64,000 bases of DNA from an uncultured Caulobacter sp. (GTDB lineage Bacteria; Pseudomonadota; Alphaproteobacteria; Caulobacterales; Caulobacteraceae): NCBI RefSeq assembly GCF_937900395.1, contig NZ_CALCDX010000240.1, forward strand, positions 1 to 64,000, read 5' to 3'. Under the pieces are notes generated by a model. It saw only the letters and a program-made list of their open reading frames with translations, did no database searches and was not told the origin of the DNA. Made by a program: the position numbers and the translations under genes. Of the stretch, positions 41,434-51,062 are shown piece by piece; position 1 is the stretch's first letter; each line of letters begins with the position of its first letter.

Positions 41434-43101
41434 CTATCTGACCACGCGCAGGTTCGGACGCTCGTCGGCGACGCGCTCCAGGGGGACGACGAAGAGGAAG
41501 CTGGAGCCCTGCCCCAGCGCCGTGTGGACGTCGATCGTTCCGCCCATCAGCTGCACTAGCTCGCGGCAGATCGACAGCCCCAGCCCCGCCCCCTCGTGAG
41601 GGCGCGTCGAGGACTCGTCGACCTGGGAAAAGCTCCTGAACAGGTCGGGCAGGTATTCCGCGGGAACGCCGGGGCCTGTGTCCTCGACCTCGAACCGCAG
41701 ACCTTGCGTCGAGGGGCGGACGCGGACGGTGACCCCGCCGCGCTCGGTGAACTTGATCGCGTTGGCGACCAGGTTGCCCAGCACTTGGCGCAGCCGCATC
41801 GCGTCGCCCCGCCAACGCCCCCGGATATCGGGCGCGACATCGACCGTCAGGGACAGGCCCTTGACCGCCGCCGCGCCGGAAAACACCGCACAGGCCGCTT
41901 CGACCATGCTCTCCAGCTCGAACGCCTCCAAGCGCAGGCGCACGGCGTGGCTTTCCAGTCGCGCGATGTCCAGGATGTCGTTGAGCAGGGCCAGCAGCGC
42001 CCTCCCCGACTCTTCCAGGATCCGCAGGCGGCGCGCCTGGGGCTCGCTCAAGGTGTCGGCGGCCATGACCTGGGCCATGCCCAGCACCCCGTTCAGCGGC
42101 GTGCGAATTTCATGGCTCATATTGGCCAGGAACAGCGTCTTGGCCGCATTGGCGGCCTCGGCCTCCTCCTTGGCGGCGATCAGCTGGCGACGACTTTCGC
42201 TGATCTGGATCAGCGCCTCCATGACGCGGCGAAGCAGGAAGAAGGCCGCCAGACTCATCACCAGGAAGCCGAGCGCGAGCCAGGGCGCCAGGCTCTTGAT
42301 CAGGGAAAGGCCAGGATCGGCGGCGTCCCACGACAAGACGCCGATCGGCGCCCCCGTGATATCGGCCAGCGCGACGCGAGGCTTGAGGCCGCGCGGCGCG
42401 GCGAGCAGTTGCAGCCCTTCGAGGCCCAGGTCATCGGCGAAGCGGCGAACGAAGGGCCCATCCATCCGCCGAGCGGCGACGACCACCGCGGGCGGTCCGG
42501 CATAGGCGTCGGCGACCGTCTGGCTTTCGGGGGTCACGGACGCGAACGCGACCAAATAGACCGCTCCGTCGACCCTCATGAGCCCGGCGCGGGTCACCTC
42601 CGCGCCGGTGCTCAGGCGGCCCTTGGACAGGCCGGCGGCGGCGTCCTTCGCCACAACGGCGGCGATCGGCGCGGCCCGGGCCGGGAAGCCGCCCAACGCC
42701 CCCGCGTCGCTGCGCTTGCCGTCCCTCGACGCGTAGATCACCCCGCCATCGCGCAGGACGAAGGCGACGTCGTGCTCGAACTGCTGCTTGTAGTAGGCGC
42801 CGAAATTGATGTCCGCCCAGGGTGCGTCGACCTTCGCCCCCATGGCGGCGTAGGCCGCGTCCCACACGGTGGCCGAGGTCAGCTCGCGCGTCATGCGCTC
42901 CAGCGAAACCTCGATCGAGCGGCGGACCAGGCGGATCTCATCCTGCGCCTCGATACGGTCCAGGGTGCGCGCCGTCAGGATCATCAGTCCAAGGCCACCG
43001 AGGATCGACACGATCACCAGAACGGCGACGGCGGCGACCATGCCCTGGATCAGTCGCATCGGCCGCTTGAAGGCGCGGCGGGAAGAAGAAGGTCGTCCCA
43101 T
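41434..43101 (-). CDS. CHASE4-type sensor histidine kinase, orphan
   Basis: About 555 residues; three start codons are clustered (43107 GTG, 43104 and 43101 ATG) and the last has the best ribosome-site spacing. Membrane segments at about 18-40 and 275-300 enclose a CHASE4 periplasmic domain (WDAAYAAMGAKVDAPWADIN). Kinase core: FLANMSHEIRTPLNGVLGMA, NLVANAIKFTERGG, DTGPGVP and GAGLGLSICREL. There is no receiver domain or adjacent response regulator. Its partner must be elsewhere. Confidence 0.92.
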   Translation of the reverse strand: MGRPSSSRRAFKRPMRLIQGMVAAVAVLVIVSILGGLGLMILTARTLDRIEAQDEIRLVRRSIEVSLERMTRELTSATVWDAAYAAMGAKVDAPWADINFGAYYKQQFEHDVAFVLRDGGVIYASRDGKRSDAGALGGFPARAAPIAAVVAKDAAAGLSKGRLSTGAEVTRAGLMRVDGAVYLVAFASVTPESQTVADAYAGPPAVVVAARRMDGPFVRRFADDLGLEGLQLLAAPRGLKPRVALADITGAPIGVLSWDAADPGLSLIKSLAPWLALGFLVMSLAAFFLLRRVMEALIQISESRRQLIAAKEEAEAANAAKTLFLANMSHEIRTPLNGVLGMAQVMAADTLSEPQARRLRILEESGRALLALLNDILDIARLESHAVRLRLEAFELESMVEAACAVFSGAAAVKGLSLTVDVAPDIRGRWRGDAMRLRQVLGNLVANAIKFTERGGVTVRVRPSTQGLRFEVEDTGPGVPAEYLPDLFRSFSQVDESSTRPHEGAGLGLSICRELVQLMGGTIDVHTALGQGSSFLFVVPLERVADERPNLRVVR

Positions 43102-43199
43102 CATCACTCCCGCCTACGCCGCTGGGGATATCGAACCGTAAAACGCGGCTTTTGGCCACAGGCGCCGTCCGTCGCGGTCTTTCGGCTGGAGCGCCTGGA

Positions 43200-43706
43200 T
43201 CAATCCACCGCCAGCATGCCTTCCAGCTTCAGGCGGAAGATCAGCACGCTGTCGGGGGGGATCTCGCCCATGTCGCGCGAGCCGTAGCCCAGCTCCGGCG
43301 GGATGTAGAGGGTCCACTCGTCGCCGACATGCATCAGCGGCAGGGCCTCCAGCCAGCCCTGGATCAGGCCGTCGGCCGGCATGATCGCCGCCTTGCCGCG
43401 CGCGAAGCTTGAGTCGAACACCTGCCCGTTCAGCAGCTTGCCCTCGTAATTGACCTTGATGATGTCGCCCAGCTTCGGCGAGGGGCCGTCCTTGGGGCCG
43501 CTGGTCACGACCTTGTACTGCAGGCCCGACGGCAGGCTGACGACGCCCGGCGCCTTGGCGTTCGTCGCCAGGAAGGCCTTGGCCGCCTGGGCGTTGGCCG
43601 AGGGGGCGGCGTTCAGCTGCGGCGGCGGCGAAGGCTGCGGGGTCTGGGCGTGGGCGGCGCTGGCGGCCAAGGCGGCGACGAGGGCCAAGGGAGCGAGAAG
43701 GCGCAT
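43200..43706 (-). CDS. periplasmic FKBP-type peptidyl-prolyl isomerase
   Basis: 168 residues from the ATG at 43706. Signal peptide to ALAASAAHAQ, a short Pro-rich spacer, then FKBP domain: GDIIKVNYEGKLLNGQVFDS, MPADGLIQGWLEALPLMHVG, WTLYIPPELGYGSRDMGEIP and DSVLIFRLKLEGML. All usual active-site aromatic positions appear kept except the first part of the domain, which is short. Assists folding of exported proteins. Monocistronic. Confidence 0.94.
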   Translation of the reverse strand: MRLLAPLALVAALAASAAHAQTPQPSPPPQLNAAPSANAQAAKAFLATNAKAPGVVSLPSGLQYKVVTSGPKDGPSPKLGDIIKVNYEGKLLNGQVFDSSFARGKAAIMPADGLIQGWLEALPLMHVGDEWTLYIPPELGYGSRDMGEIPPDSVLIFRLKLEGMLAVD

Positions 43707-43796
43707 CAAGGGTCTTTCGGGACTCGTGGACGGTGTCGGAAGCGACACCCTAGCGGGGTTCACACGAACTTCGCGGCGAAATTTGGGGGAGGATGT

Positions 43797-43936
43797 AAGC
43801 GCCCCCTCCGTCACGCCGCCTTCGGCGTCGCGCCACCTCCCCCGCTTCGCGAGGGAGGAGGAAGCGTCATCCTCCCCCGACCAACGGGGGAGGTGGATCG
43901 CCGCGGATACGCGGCGAGACGGAGGGGGCGCTTCTA
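43797..43936. repeat. class G palindromic element, copy G2
   Basis: Outer ends GCGCCCCCTCCGTC and GACGGAGGGGGCGC. Inner right hairpin TCGCCGCG-GATA-CGCGGCGA and central CTCCCCCG-ACCAA-CGGGGGAG. It ends five bases before the GH43 stop. Confidence 0.9.
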
Positions 43937-43940
43937 GCCC

Positions 43941-45626
43941 CTAGTTCTCCGCCCCATGCGCATAGACGCCCAGCATGGTCCCGACGAACCCGCCGGCGAT
44001 CTTGGTGCTGAGGCTCGTCCCATCGGCCCCGGCCTTGATCACCTCCCACTTGCCGGGCGCGGTCCCGTAGGCGAAGTCCAGAGCCCCCGCCTTGACATCG
44101 ATCTTCAGGTTCAGAGGTTGGCCGTTCTTGAGGGAAACCGCCTTTTCAGCCACCACGACGCCGTCGACGGGATCGTCCTTGCCGGTGCGCTTCTCGACCC
44201 GCACCAGGGTCTTGCCGCCATCGCGGACCAGGCCGACGAACCAGTAGAAGTCGTCGTTCTGCAGGGCCACCAGGCCGGCCTTGTCGCCGTCGGCCTTGGG
44301 CGTGAAGCGCACCGTGGTCGAGGCCGTGGCGTTCATGTGCTGCTGGCGGCGCGCCCAGATCGAGGGCTGCTCGTGGCCGCCCAGCCTGTCCTTGCGCGCC
44401 TCGACGTTCAGCGTCCCGCCCTTGACCGACCACCAGCGCGAGGTCGGGATGCGCATGGTCATCCAGCTCTTGGGCAGTTCAGGACCCGAGAAGCTCTCGG
44501 CCGCCTTGAACGGGCCCGAGGTCGGCGGGGCCGGCGTCGCGGGGAGCTTCGGCGCGTCGGCGACGTACGGAATGGTCTTGCCGTTCTCCAGGATCACCGG
44601 CCAGCCGTCCTTCCACTCGACCGGCAAGAGGAAGGTCTCGCGGCCGGTGTTGTAGAGGTCGTCGCCATACGGCCGCACGGCCAGGAAGGTCGCCCACCAC
44701 TGGCCGTCCGGCGTGTCGACGATGTCGGCGTGGCCGGCCGAGGTGATCGGCAGCGGGCGGTCCTTGGGCAGGCCGCGCTGGGTCAGGATCGGGTTCTTCT
44801 CGTAGGGGACGTAGGGCCCGGTGACGGCCTTCGACCGCAGCACCACCTGGCTGTGGCCCTCGGCCGTGCCGCCCTCGGCGGCGACCAGATAGTACCAGCC
44901 ATCCTTCTTCAGGATATGCGGTCCCTCGGGCCAGATCGGCTTGGTCGAGGGATCAACGCCCTTGTCCAGCAGCACCGAGCGGGGGCCGATCGTCTTCTGG
45001 GTCTTGGGGTCGTACTCCTGGATCCAGATGGCGCGGTGGCCGCGGTACTCAGGCGGTCCCGGCGGCTCGTCGTTGTTGACGATCCAGCCGCGACCGTCGT
45101 CGTCGAAGAACAGCGAGGCGTCGATGCCGCCTACCTCGGGCAGCCACACCGGATCCGACCACGGCCCCTTCGGGTCCTTAGCGGTGATCAGGAAGTTGCC
45201 CTGGCAGTCGACGCAGGTGTTGAGGATGTAGAACAGGCCGTCGTGATAGGTGATGGCCGGGGCGAACACCGCGCGCGACAGGCCCAGGCGCTTGAAGTCC
45301 AGCATGCCCGGCCGGTCGATCGCGTTACCGATCTGGGTCCAGTTCACCAGGTCGGTCGAGTGGTGGATCGGCAGCCCCGGGAACCAGGCGAAGGTCGAGT
45401 TGACCAGGTAGTAATCCTTGCCCACCCGCGTGATGCTGGGGTCGGGATAGAAGCCCTGGACGACCGGGTTGCGGTACTGGCCGGGCCCGGCCTTGATCGC
45501 GTCGGACGGGTCCGAGCCCTGGTAGACGAAGTTGCTGAAGGCGGCGGTGTTGGGCGCGGCGCTCGCCGCCATCGGGGCCAGCGCGGGGGCGGCCAGCAGG
45601 GCCAGGGCTAGGGTCAGTCTGATCAT
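43941..45626 (-). CDS. GH43 family beta-xylosidase/alpha-L-arabinofuranosidase
   Basis: 561 residues from the ATG at 45626. Signal peptide ends near ASAAP (about residue 24). Five-bladed propeller with the base Asp in VVQGFYPDPSITRVGKDYYL, pKa-modulating Asp in EVGGIDASLFFDDDGRGWIV and acid Glu in KPIWPEGPHILKKDGWYYLV. A C-terminal beta-sandwich follows (about 360-561). It removes xylose or arabinose from xylan oligomers, probably in the periplasm. Downstream of the xylanase gene in the same direction, with a class A repeat between. Confidence 0.94.
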   Translation of the reverse strand: MIRLTLALALLAAPALAPMAASAAPNTAAFSNFVYQGSDPSDAIKAGPGQYRNPVVQGFYPDPSITRVGKDYYLVNSTFAWFPGLPIHHSTDLVNWTQIGNAIDRPGMLDFKRLGLSRAVFAPAITYHDGLFYILNTCVDCQGNFLITAKDPKGPWSDPVWLPEVGGIDASLFFDDDGRGWIVNNDEPPGPPEYRGHRAIWIQEYDPKTQKTIGPRSVLLDKGVDPSTKPIWPEGPHILKKDGWYYLVAAEGGTAEGHSQVVLRSKAVTGPYVPYEKNPILTQRGLPKDRPLPITSAGHADIVDTPDGQWWATFLAVRPYGDDLYNTGRETFLLPVEWKDGWPVILENGKTIPYVADAPKLPATPAPPTSGPFKAAESFSGPELPKSWMTMRIPTSRWWSVKGGTLNVEARKDRLGGHEQPSIWARRQQHMNATASTTVRFTPKADGDKAGLVALQNDDFYWFVGLVRDGGKTLVRVEKRTGKDDPVDGVVVAEKAVSLKNGQPLNLKIDVKAGALDFAYGTAPGKWEVIKAGADGTSLSTKIAGGFVGTMLGVYAHGAEN

Positions 45627-45645
45627 GCTCACATCCCTAAATCTT

Positions 45646-45752
45646 CCGACCTTCCCGGCGAATGCCGGGACCCAGATTCATCCGGGGTGTTGGCCGTTCT
45701 TGAAACTCTTGAGCTTTGCGATCTGGGCCCCGGCATTCGCCGGGGAGATCGG
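45646..45752. repeat. class A palindromic element, copy A5
   Basis: Left arm reads CCTTCCCGGCGAATGCCGGG, right arm CCCCGGC-ATTC-GCCGGGG followed by AGATCGGGG. Between GH43 and GH10, orientation as A1. Confidence 0.88.
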
Positions 45753-45776
45753 GGTTTTGAGGGTAGAAGCGCCTAC

Positions 45777-46928
45777 CTACCGCGCCGGCGCCGCGCGCAG
45801 CGCCGCCGCCACCGCCTCGCGCAGGGGCTTGGGCTTGTAGTCGTCGTCATAGAGCGTCGGGCGCTTGGGTTTCTTGTCCTCACGCAGCCACTGGCCTTGC
45901 AGCCACGAGTACTTGTCGATCATGCCCCAGGCCAGGACCTCCTTGGTCTGGCGATAGCTGAGCACCTGGTCGAGGAAGGCCTTGGCGTAGGCCGCCACCG
46001 CCGCGTCGCGGGGACCGAACTCGTAGGGCAGGCCCTTGTCGTGGACGTCGAACTCGGTGACTAGCAAATCATAGCCCATGCCGGTGACGTCGTTCAGGAA
46101 CGCCGTCCACTCCTTCTCCTGCGGTTTGCCAAAGCCGGTGAAGGTGTCGGCGTTCTCGGCGCCGATGTGGCTTTGGATGCCCAGGGCGTCGACCGGCGTG
46201 CCGCGCTTCTTGAAGCCTTCCAGCAGCTTGAGCACGCCGTAGCGGTGCTTCTCGTTGCCGACCTCCTGGCTCATGTAGTCGTTGTAGACGAGGCGGGCCT
46301 TGGGCGCGGCCTGGCGGGCCACGTGGAAGGAGAGATCCAGCACCTCCTCCTTGCCCATGGCGTCCGACAGGAAGGTCGAGCGGATCGAGCCGTCCTTGGG
46401 GTCGACGGTCTCGTTGACCACGTCCCACGAGATCATCTGCGGGTAGCGCTTGCACAGGGTCTGGATGTGTTCGGTGACCATCTTGGCCGCCGCCTGGGCG
46501 GGGTTGGCGCCGAAGTCGTAGGTCTTGGTCCAGGCCGGGAACCACTGCGGATGGTGCCACAGCAGGGTGTGGCCGCGCAGGGCCTGGCCGTTCTCCTTGG
46601 CGAAGGCGGCGATGCGGTCGGCGCGGCTGAAGTCGAAAGCCTCCGGCCCGGCCAGGCGGACCACGTACCACTTCAGCTCGTTCTCGGGGACCAGCACCCC
46701 GCACTCGCGGGCCAGGATGGCCTTGTAACGGGCATCCTCGAACGGGCCACGCGTCGAGCCGAGCGGGCCGGCCGGCACGGCTGAGCCGAAGTACAGGCCC
46801 TTGGCCTTAGCCAGGTCGCGCAGAGGAGTCTCGTCGGCGAAGGCGCGGGGCGCGGCCAAGGTCGCGGCGGCGCCGGCGGCCATCGCCAGGGCCTGTCGTC
46901 GTGTGGGTTCGAACCTGTCTGAAGCCAT
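45777..46928 (-). CDS. GH10 endo-1,4-beta-xylanase
   Basis: 383 residues. Tat-type signal (TRRQALAMAAGAAATLAAPR). GH10 barrel with LVPENELKWYVVRLAGPEAF, LRGHTLLWHHPQWFPAW, acid/base Glu in ISWDVVNETVDPKDGSIRST and nucleophile Glu in YDLLVTEFDVHDKGLPYEFG; C-terminal WGMIDKYSWLQG. It cuts the xylan backbone. A LacI-type operator in its promoter region points to xylose control. First of the GH10-GH43 pair. Confidence 0.96.
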   Translation of the reverse strand: MASDRFEPTRRQALAMAAGAAATLAAPRAFADETPLRDLAKAKGLYFGSAVPAGPLGSTRGPFEDARYKAILARECGVLVPENELKWYVVRLAGPEAFDFSRADRIAAFAKENGQALRGHTLLWHHPQWFPAWTKTYDFGANPAQAAAKMVTEHIQTLCKRYPQMISWDVVNETVDPKDGSIRSTFLSDAMGKEEVLDLSFHVARQAAPKARLVYNDYMSQEVGNEKHRYGVLKLLEGFKKRGTPVDALGIQSHIGAENADTFTGFGKPQEKEWTAFLNDVTGMGYDLLVTEFDVHDKGLPYEFGPRDAAVAAYAKAFLDQVLSYRQTKEVLAWGMIDKYSWLQGQWLREDKKPKRPTLYDDDYKPKPLREAVAAALRAAPAR

Positions 46929-46954
46929 GAAGCGCCTCCCGTCTTATCGGCGGC

Positions 46955-46970
46955 GCGGTAGCGCTACCAT
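46955..46970 (-). promoter_or_regulatory. LacI-type (XylR-like) operator upstream of the GH10 xylanase
   Basis: On the minus strand the bases read TGGTAGCGCTACCG (13 of 14 positions of TGNNANCGNTNNCA), including the perfect palindrome GGTAGCGCTACC at 46957-46968. It lies 29-42 bases before the xylanase start. Confidence 0.65.
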
Positions 46971-47032
46971 TTTGGGAGCAGAGGACCTGACCAGGACGGC
47001 GGGGTCAACCCATAAGAGCGCTCAAAAAATCC

Positions 47033-47142
47033 GTGTCATCCCGGCCGGAGCGTAGCGTAGAGCCGGGACCCAGGGGGTGCGGAATGCGGCGCTTGCGGCC
47101 CCTGGGTCCCGGATAACGCCTGCGGCGTTTCCGGGATGACAC
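47033..47142. repeat. class D palindromic element, copy D2
   Basis: Ends GTGTCATCCCGG and CCGGGATGACAC. Right inner stem AACGCC-TGC-GGCGTT, different from D1 but again fully paired. Between the M20 stop and the xylanase promoter. Confidence 0.9.
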
Positions 47143-47163
47143 GGGAAATGCTGGTTGGCTGAT

Positions 47164-48480
47164 CTACTTCCCCGTCACCGACAGCACCGCGAGGGTCATG
47201 GCCTCGACGCCCGTGCGGATGCTGGGTTCCGGCGTGGGCGCGAAGTACGGCGAGTGGTTGGTCGGCAGGGGCTTGCCCTCGGCCTTGGCCTTCTCGACCG
47301 TCGCCTTGTCGAACCCGCCGATGCCGAAATAGAGCGACGGCACGCCGGCGATCACGAACTCCGAATAGTCCTCGGACGCCGAGCCCGGCTTGGTCTCGGC
47401 CACGGCGCGCGGGCCGAAGGCGGCCTTGAACACCGCCGCTGTCCGGTCGGTCAGGGCCTGGTCGTTGACCACCATCTTGCCGCCGGACGTCAGCTTGACG
47501 TCGGCCGGGGGCGCGCCGGCCATGTCGACCACCGCCTTGGCCGTGCGCTTGACGCCATCGAGGATCTTCTCGCGCACCGCGTCGTCCTGGGTGCGGATGG
47601 TCCCGCGCACCCGGGCGTTGTCGGGGATGATGTTGCCGGCGCTGCCGGCCTGGATCGAGCCGATGGTGACGACGCCGAAGGCCGACGGGTCCTTCTCGCG
47701 GCTGATCACGCTCTGGACGTCGACGGTGAAGCGGGCGGCCATCATCACCGGATCGATCGTCGTCGACGGCATCGAGCCGTGGCCGCCGCGGCCGTTGAAG
47801 GTGATGTCGAGCCCGTCCGAGGTCGAGCTGATCACGCCCGCCTTGTAGGAGATCTCGCCGGCCACGCCGTTACCCACGTGCAAAGCAAAACCGTAGTCGG
47901 GCTTGCCGCCGATCTTGTTCCAGAGGCCGTCGGCCAGCATGGCCTTGGCGCCGCCGATCGTCTCCTCGGCCGGTTGGGCGACGAAGACCAGCGTGCCCTT
48001 CCACTTGGACTTCATGGCGACCAGCTGGCGGGCGGTCCCCAGCCAGGCGGCCATGTGGATGTCGTGGCCGCAGGAATGGGCGACGAAGGTCTGGCCGTCG
48101 CGCCAGGTCGCGGTCGCCCGGCTGGCATAGGGCAGGCCCGACTTCTCCTCCATCGGCAGGCCGTCCATCTCGGTGCGGATCAGCACCTTGGGCCCCTCCC
48201 CGTTCTTGAGGATCGCCACCACGCCGGTCTTGCCGACGCCCTCGGTGACGGTGAAGCCCAGGGCCCGCATCTCGGCCGCCAGGGTCTTGGCGGTCTGGAC
48301 CTCCTGGAAGGCCAGCTCCGGGTGAGCGTGGATTTGCTTGTAGGTCGCCTCCAGCGCCGGGTAGTCGCGGTCGAGCTGGGCGTCGATGACCTTCAGCGTC
48401 GCCGACGCATTGAGCGGCGCGGCCTGGGCGGAGGCGGCGAGGACAAGCGCCAGGGCGGCGGCGGCGAACAGGGCCTTCAT
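47164..48480 (-). CDS. secreted M20 family amidohydrolase (hippurate hydrolase-like)
   Basis: 438 residues. Signal peptide ends near AQAAP. M20D features: HPELAFQEVQTAKTLAAEMR, metal-site region VAHSCGHDIHMAAWLGTARQ, AQPAEETIGGAKAM with the catalytic Glu pair, dimerisation domain GRGGHGSMPSTTIDPVMMAA, and a C-terminal SEDYSEF. It removes acyl groups from amino acids or related amides. Its signal peptide is unusual for the IAA-amino-acid hydrolase group but common in Caulobacter. No direct link to xylan breakdown is evident. Confidence 0.92.
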   Translation of the reverse strand: MKALFAAAALALVLAASAQAAPLNASATLKVIDAQLDRDYPALEATYKQIHAHPELAFQEVQTAKTLAAEMRALGFTVTEGVGKTGVVAILKNGEGPKVLIRTEMDGLPMEEKSGLPYASRATATWRDGQTFVAHSCGHDIHMAAWLGTARQLVAMKSKWKGTLVFVAQPAEETIGGAKAMLADGLWNKIGGKPDYGFALHVGNGVAGEISYKAGVISSTSDGLDITFNGRGGHGSMPSTTIDPVMMAARFTVDVQSVISREKDPSAFGVVTIGSIQAGSAGNIIPDNARVRGTIRTQDDAVREKILDGVKRTAKAVVDMAGAPPADVKLTSGGKMVVNDQALTDRTAAVFKAAFGPRAVAETKPGSASEDYSEFVIAGVPSLYFGIGGFDKATVEKAKAEGKPLPTNHSPYFAPTPEPSIRTGVEAMTLAVLSVTGK

Positions 48481-48545
48481 GGGCGCGGTCTCGGATGCAA
48501 AGCTTCGCCTAGATGACGCACGGCGAAGCCAAATCCGCTAGCCCC

Positions 48546-48664
48546 TTCCCTCTCCCCTTGCGGGAGAGGGTGGCCCTAAGGGCCGGGTGAGGGGTCGCGC
48601 GGCGACGCCGAGAAACCCCTCATCCGTCGGCTACGCCGACACCTTCTCCCGCAAGGGGAGAAGG
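48546..48664. repeat. class C palindromic element, copy C3
   Basis: Left inner hairpin GGCCC-TAA-GGGCC followed by GGGTGAGGGGT; right inner GTCGGC-TAC-GCCGAC. The left outer stem is CTCTCCC rather than TTCTCCC, matched by GGGAGAG. Between GH67 and M20. Confidence 0.9.
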
Positions 48665-48669
48665 ATCGC

Positions 48670-50814
48670 CTACAGCCCGTTCCCCGGCGCCCAGCGGAAC
48701 TTGAGGCCCTCGTAGTACTCCAGCGACTTCTCCGGAGGCTTCTCGCCTGCCGGCAGCGGACGCTTGGAGAAGGTCTGGAACCAGGCGATCGAGGCGTCGC
48801 GCCACCACTGGGCCTCGTTGCGCTGGATCTTCAGGAAGTCGGCGACCTCGGCGTGGCGCGGGGCGTCGACATACGGCGCCAGACTGGCCCAGGTGCGGTT
48901 CATGCCGTCCACGTACGAGACGCCGCGCGAGTAGGACTTGACCATGCCGTCCCACAGGGTGTCGCCGGACTTCAGGCGGTAGTCCCAGGGCAGGTGGTGG
49001 AACCACAAGAGGTCCTTCTCGTCGACGCACTTGAGGTCGGCGAAGCAGGCCCCGACCGGCGGCGCGTACTGGCTGGTGGCGTTGCTGCCCGTGGGCGTGC
49101 GGTCGAAGCCGATGCCATCGGCGCTGGCCTTGGCGTAATAGACGCTGGTCCAGTCGGCGCGCGGACCGCCCGACACCCAGGGGCCGGGACCGTAATGGTG
49201 TCCCTCGCCCATCTGGTGGTGCAGGCCCAGCGGCGTCATGTAGTCCACCGCCGCCTCGCGCGACCCCATCATCATGTCCACCACCGGCGTCACGAAGCGC
49301 TCGTCATTGGTGAAGGTCATCTTGGCCCAGTCGCGAGCGATCGCGCGGGTGTCGGCCTCCGGATCCCAGGCCAGGCGCCCGAAGACGTACCAGTTGGCCT
49401 GGTCGAACTGCGAGCCGCTCCAGTTGCGGTCGCTGCCGATGTTGGCGACCCCCGCCATCACCGTCAGCTTGCGGCCGTCCAGCGATCCGTCGACCACCTT
49501 GGCCACCGTCGAGCCCTTGCCCTTGGCCATGGTGTCCGAGCGCAGGGTCTCCTCGTAGAGCGGGCCCAGATAGACGAGGTGGGTGGCGAAGCCGAGGTAT
49601 TCCTTGGTGATCTGGAACTCCATGCCGAGATTGCTCTTGGGCATGGCCCCGAACAGCGGGTGGAAAGGCTCGCGCGGCTGGAAGTCGATCGCGCCGTTCT
49701 TGACCTGGATGACCACGTTGTCGGCGAACTGACCGTCGAACGGCTTGAACTCCGAATAGCCCTGCTTGGCGCGGTCGTCGGGCTGCTCGTGCGAATAGAC
49801 GAAGGCGCGCCAGATCACGACGCCGCCGTGCGGGCCGACAGCCTCGGCCAGCATGTTGGCGCCGTCCACGTGCGTGCGGCCGTAGTCCTGCGGGCCGGGC
49901 TGGCCTTCGGAATTGGCCTTGACCAGGAAGCCGCCGAAGTCGGGGATTTCCTTGTAGATCTCGTCGGCCTTGGCCTTCCAGAAGGCGCGGACGGCCGGGT
50001 CCAGCGGGTCGGCGGTCTTCAGGCCGCCGATCTCGATCGGGGCCGAGAACCGCGCCGACAGATAGACCTTGATGCCGTACGGGCGGAACGTGTCAGCCAG
50101 GGCGGCCGCCTTGGCGATAAACGGCGCGGTCAGGCTGTCGGCCTTGGCGTTGACGTTGTTCAACACCGTCCCGTTGACGCCCAGCGAGGCGTTGGCGCGC
50201 GCGTAGTCGACCATGCGCGGATCGACGTGGTCGGGCAGCTTCCACCAGTCGAAGATCGACTGGCCCGAATAGCCGCGCTCGACCGTGCGGTTCAGGTTGT
50301 CCCAGTGGTTCAGCATCCGCAGCTTGACCTTGGGCGCGCTGGCGAGGTCGAGGCTGGCGACGGGCTGGCGGGTCTGGATCAGCTCCAGATAGCGGAACAC
50401 GCCGTAGAGCACGCCGATGTCGCGGTTGGCGGCGATCACCGTGGTCGCCTTGCCGTTCACGGTCAGGGTGCGGATCAGATAGCCGTCCTCGCCCAGGCTT
50501 TTCAGCGGCAGGTTCAGCTTGGCGATCGCGGGATCGGCGGCCGCGCCCAGCAGGATCACGCCGTCGCGCGTCCCGGCGGCGGCGGTCGCGGGCTTGCCAA
50601 CCAAGCCGGTCAGGCCTCGCTCGAGCTCGGCGCGGGCGACCTTTATGGTGGGCGCGTCGCGGGTCGGCGCGATGGCGGCGGCGCGGGCGGCGTAGGCGCC
50701 CTTGGCCGAGGCCTCGACCGGCTTGTAGCGCAGCCACAGGTCATAGCCGTCCTCGGCCCGGACGGCCGGGGCGGTCATGAGCAAGAGCCCGAGGGCCAAG
50801 GCGATCAGACGCAT
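48670..50814 (-). CDS. aguA: GH67 alpha-glucuronidase
   Basis: 714 residues, normal for GH67. Signal peptide to APAVRA. N-terminal beta domain (about 25-150), central barrel with GGFLVKANSEGQPGPQDYGR (catalytic Glu region) and VKNGAIDFQPREPFHPLFGA (Asp and Glu of the general base pair), and a helical C-terminal domain with HHLPWDYRLKSGDTLWDGMV. It removes 4-O-methylglucuronic acid from xylo-oligomers. Divergent from manD, whose product acts further down uronate breakdown, so the pair probably shares a regulator. Confidence 0.96.
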   Translation of the reverse strand: MRLIALALGLLLMTAPAVRAEDGYDLWLRYKPVEASAKGAYAARAAAIAPTRDAPTIKVARAELERGLTGLVGKPATAAAGTRDGVILLGAAADPAIAKLNLPLKSLGEDGYLIRTLTVNGKATTVIAANRDIGVLYGVFRYLELIQTRQPVASLDLASAPKVKLRMLNHWDNLNRTVERGYSGQSIFDWWKLPDHVDPRMVDYARANASLGVNGTVLNNVNAKADSLTAPFIAKAAALADTFRPYGIKVYLSARFSAPIEIGGLKTADPLDPAVRAFWKAKADEIYKEIPDFGGFLVKANSEGQPGPQDYGRTHVDGANMLAEAVGPHGGVVIWRAFVYSHEQPDDRAKQGYSEFKPFDGQFADNVVIQVKNGAIDFQPREPFHPLFGAMPKSNLGMEFQITKEYLGFATHLVYLGPLYEETLRSDTMAKGKGSTVAKVVDGSLDGRKLTVMAGVANIGSDRNWSGSQFDQANWYVFGRLAWDPEADTRAIARDWAKMTFTNDERFVTPVVDMMMGSREAAVDYMTPLGLHHQMGEGHHYGPGPWVSGGPRADWTSVYYAKASADGIGFDRTPTGSNATSQYAPPVGACFADLKCVDEKDLLWFHHLPWDYRLKSGDTLWDGMVKSYSRGVSYVDGMNRTWASLAPYVDAPRHAEVADFLKIQRNEAQWWRDASIAWFQTFSKRPLPAGEKPPEKSLEYYEGLKFRWAPGNGL

Positions 50815-50833
50815 CTTCGTTTCCTACCCTAAT

Positions 50834-50943
50834 CCCGACCTCCCCGACGAATGCCGGGGTCCAGTTGAAGGGACCGGGCGACGCCAGGTTCGGCGCCTTC
50901 ACGGCCCTATGATCTGGGTCCCGGCGTTCGCCGGGAAGATCGG
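50834..50943. repeat. class A palindromic element, copy A6
   Basis: Left hairpin has loop GACGAATGCC with one stem change; right arm reads CCCGGCG-TTCG-CCGGG. Immediately upstream of the GH67 start, so the GH67 leader may contain it. Confidence 0.85.
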
Positions 50944-51034
50944 CTTTTATGAACTTCCGAACACGGAGAGACGCGAGAAACGTACGCGCCCACCCAAGGT
51001 CGGGTCTTGTAGTCTTAGAGGTCAGACCACTGGG

Positions 51035-51062
51035 TTGACAACCTTTATGGTACCGGTACATC
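51035..51062 (+). promoter_or_regulatory. manD promoter with palindromic operator GTACCGGTAC
   Basis: -35 TTGACA at 51035-51040 and a candidate -10 TACATC at 51057-51062 (16-base spacer). The perfect ten-base palindrome GTACCGGTAC (51050-51059) lies between them. This fits a site for the FadR-type GntR regulator encoded downstream of manD. It may also control the divergent GH67 gene. Confidence 0.5.

Noticed and set aside
48853..50832. A 659-codon plus-strand frame opposite GH67
   Set aside because: Shadow of the GH67 gene; no ribosome site, no family motif.
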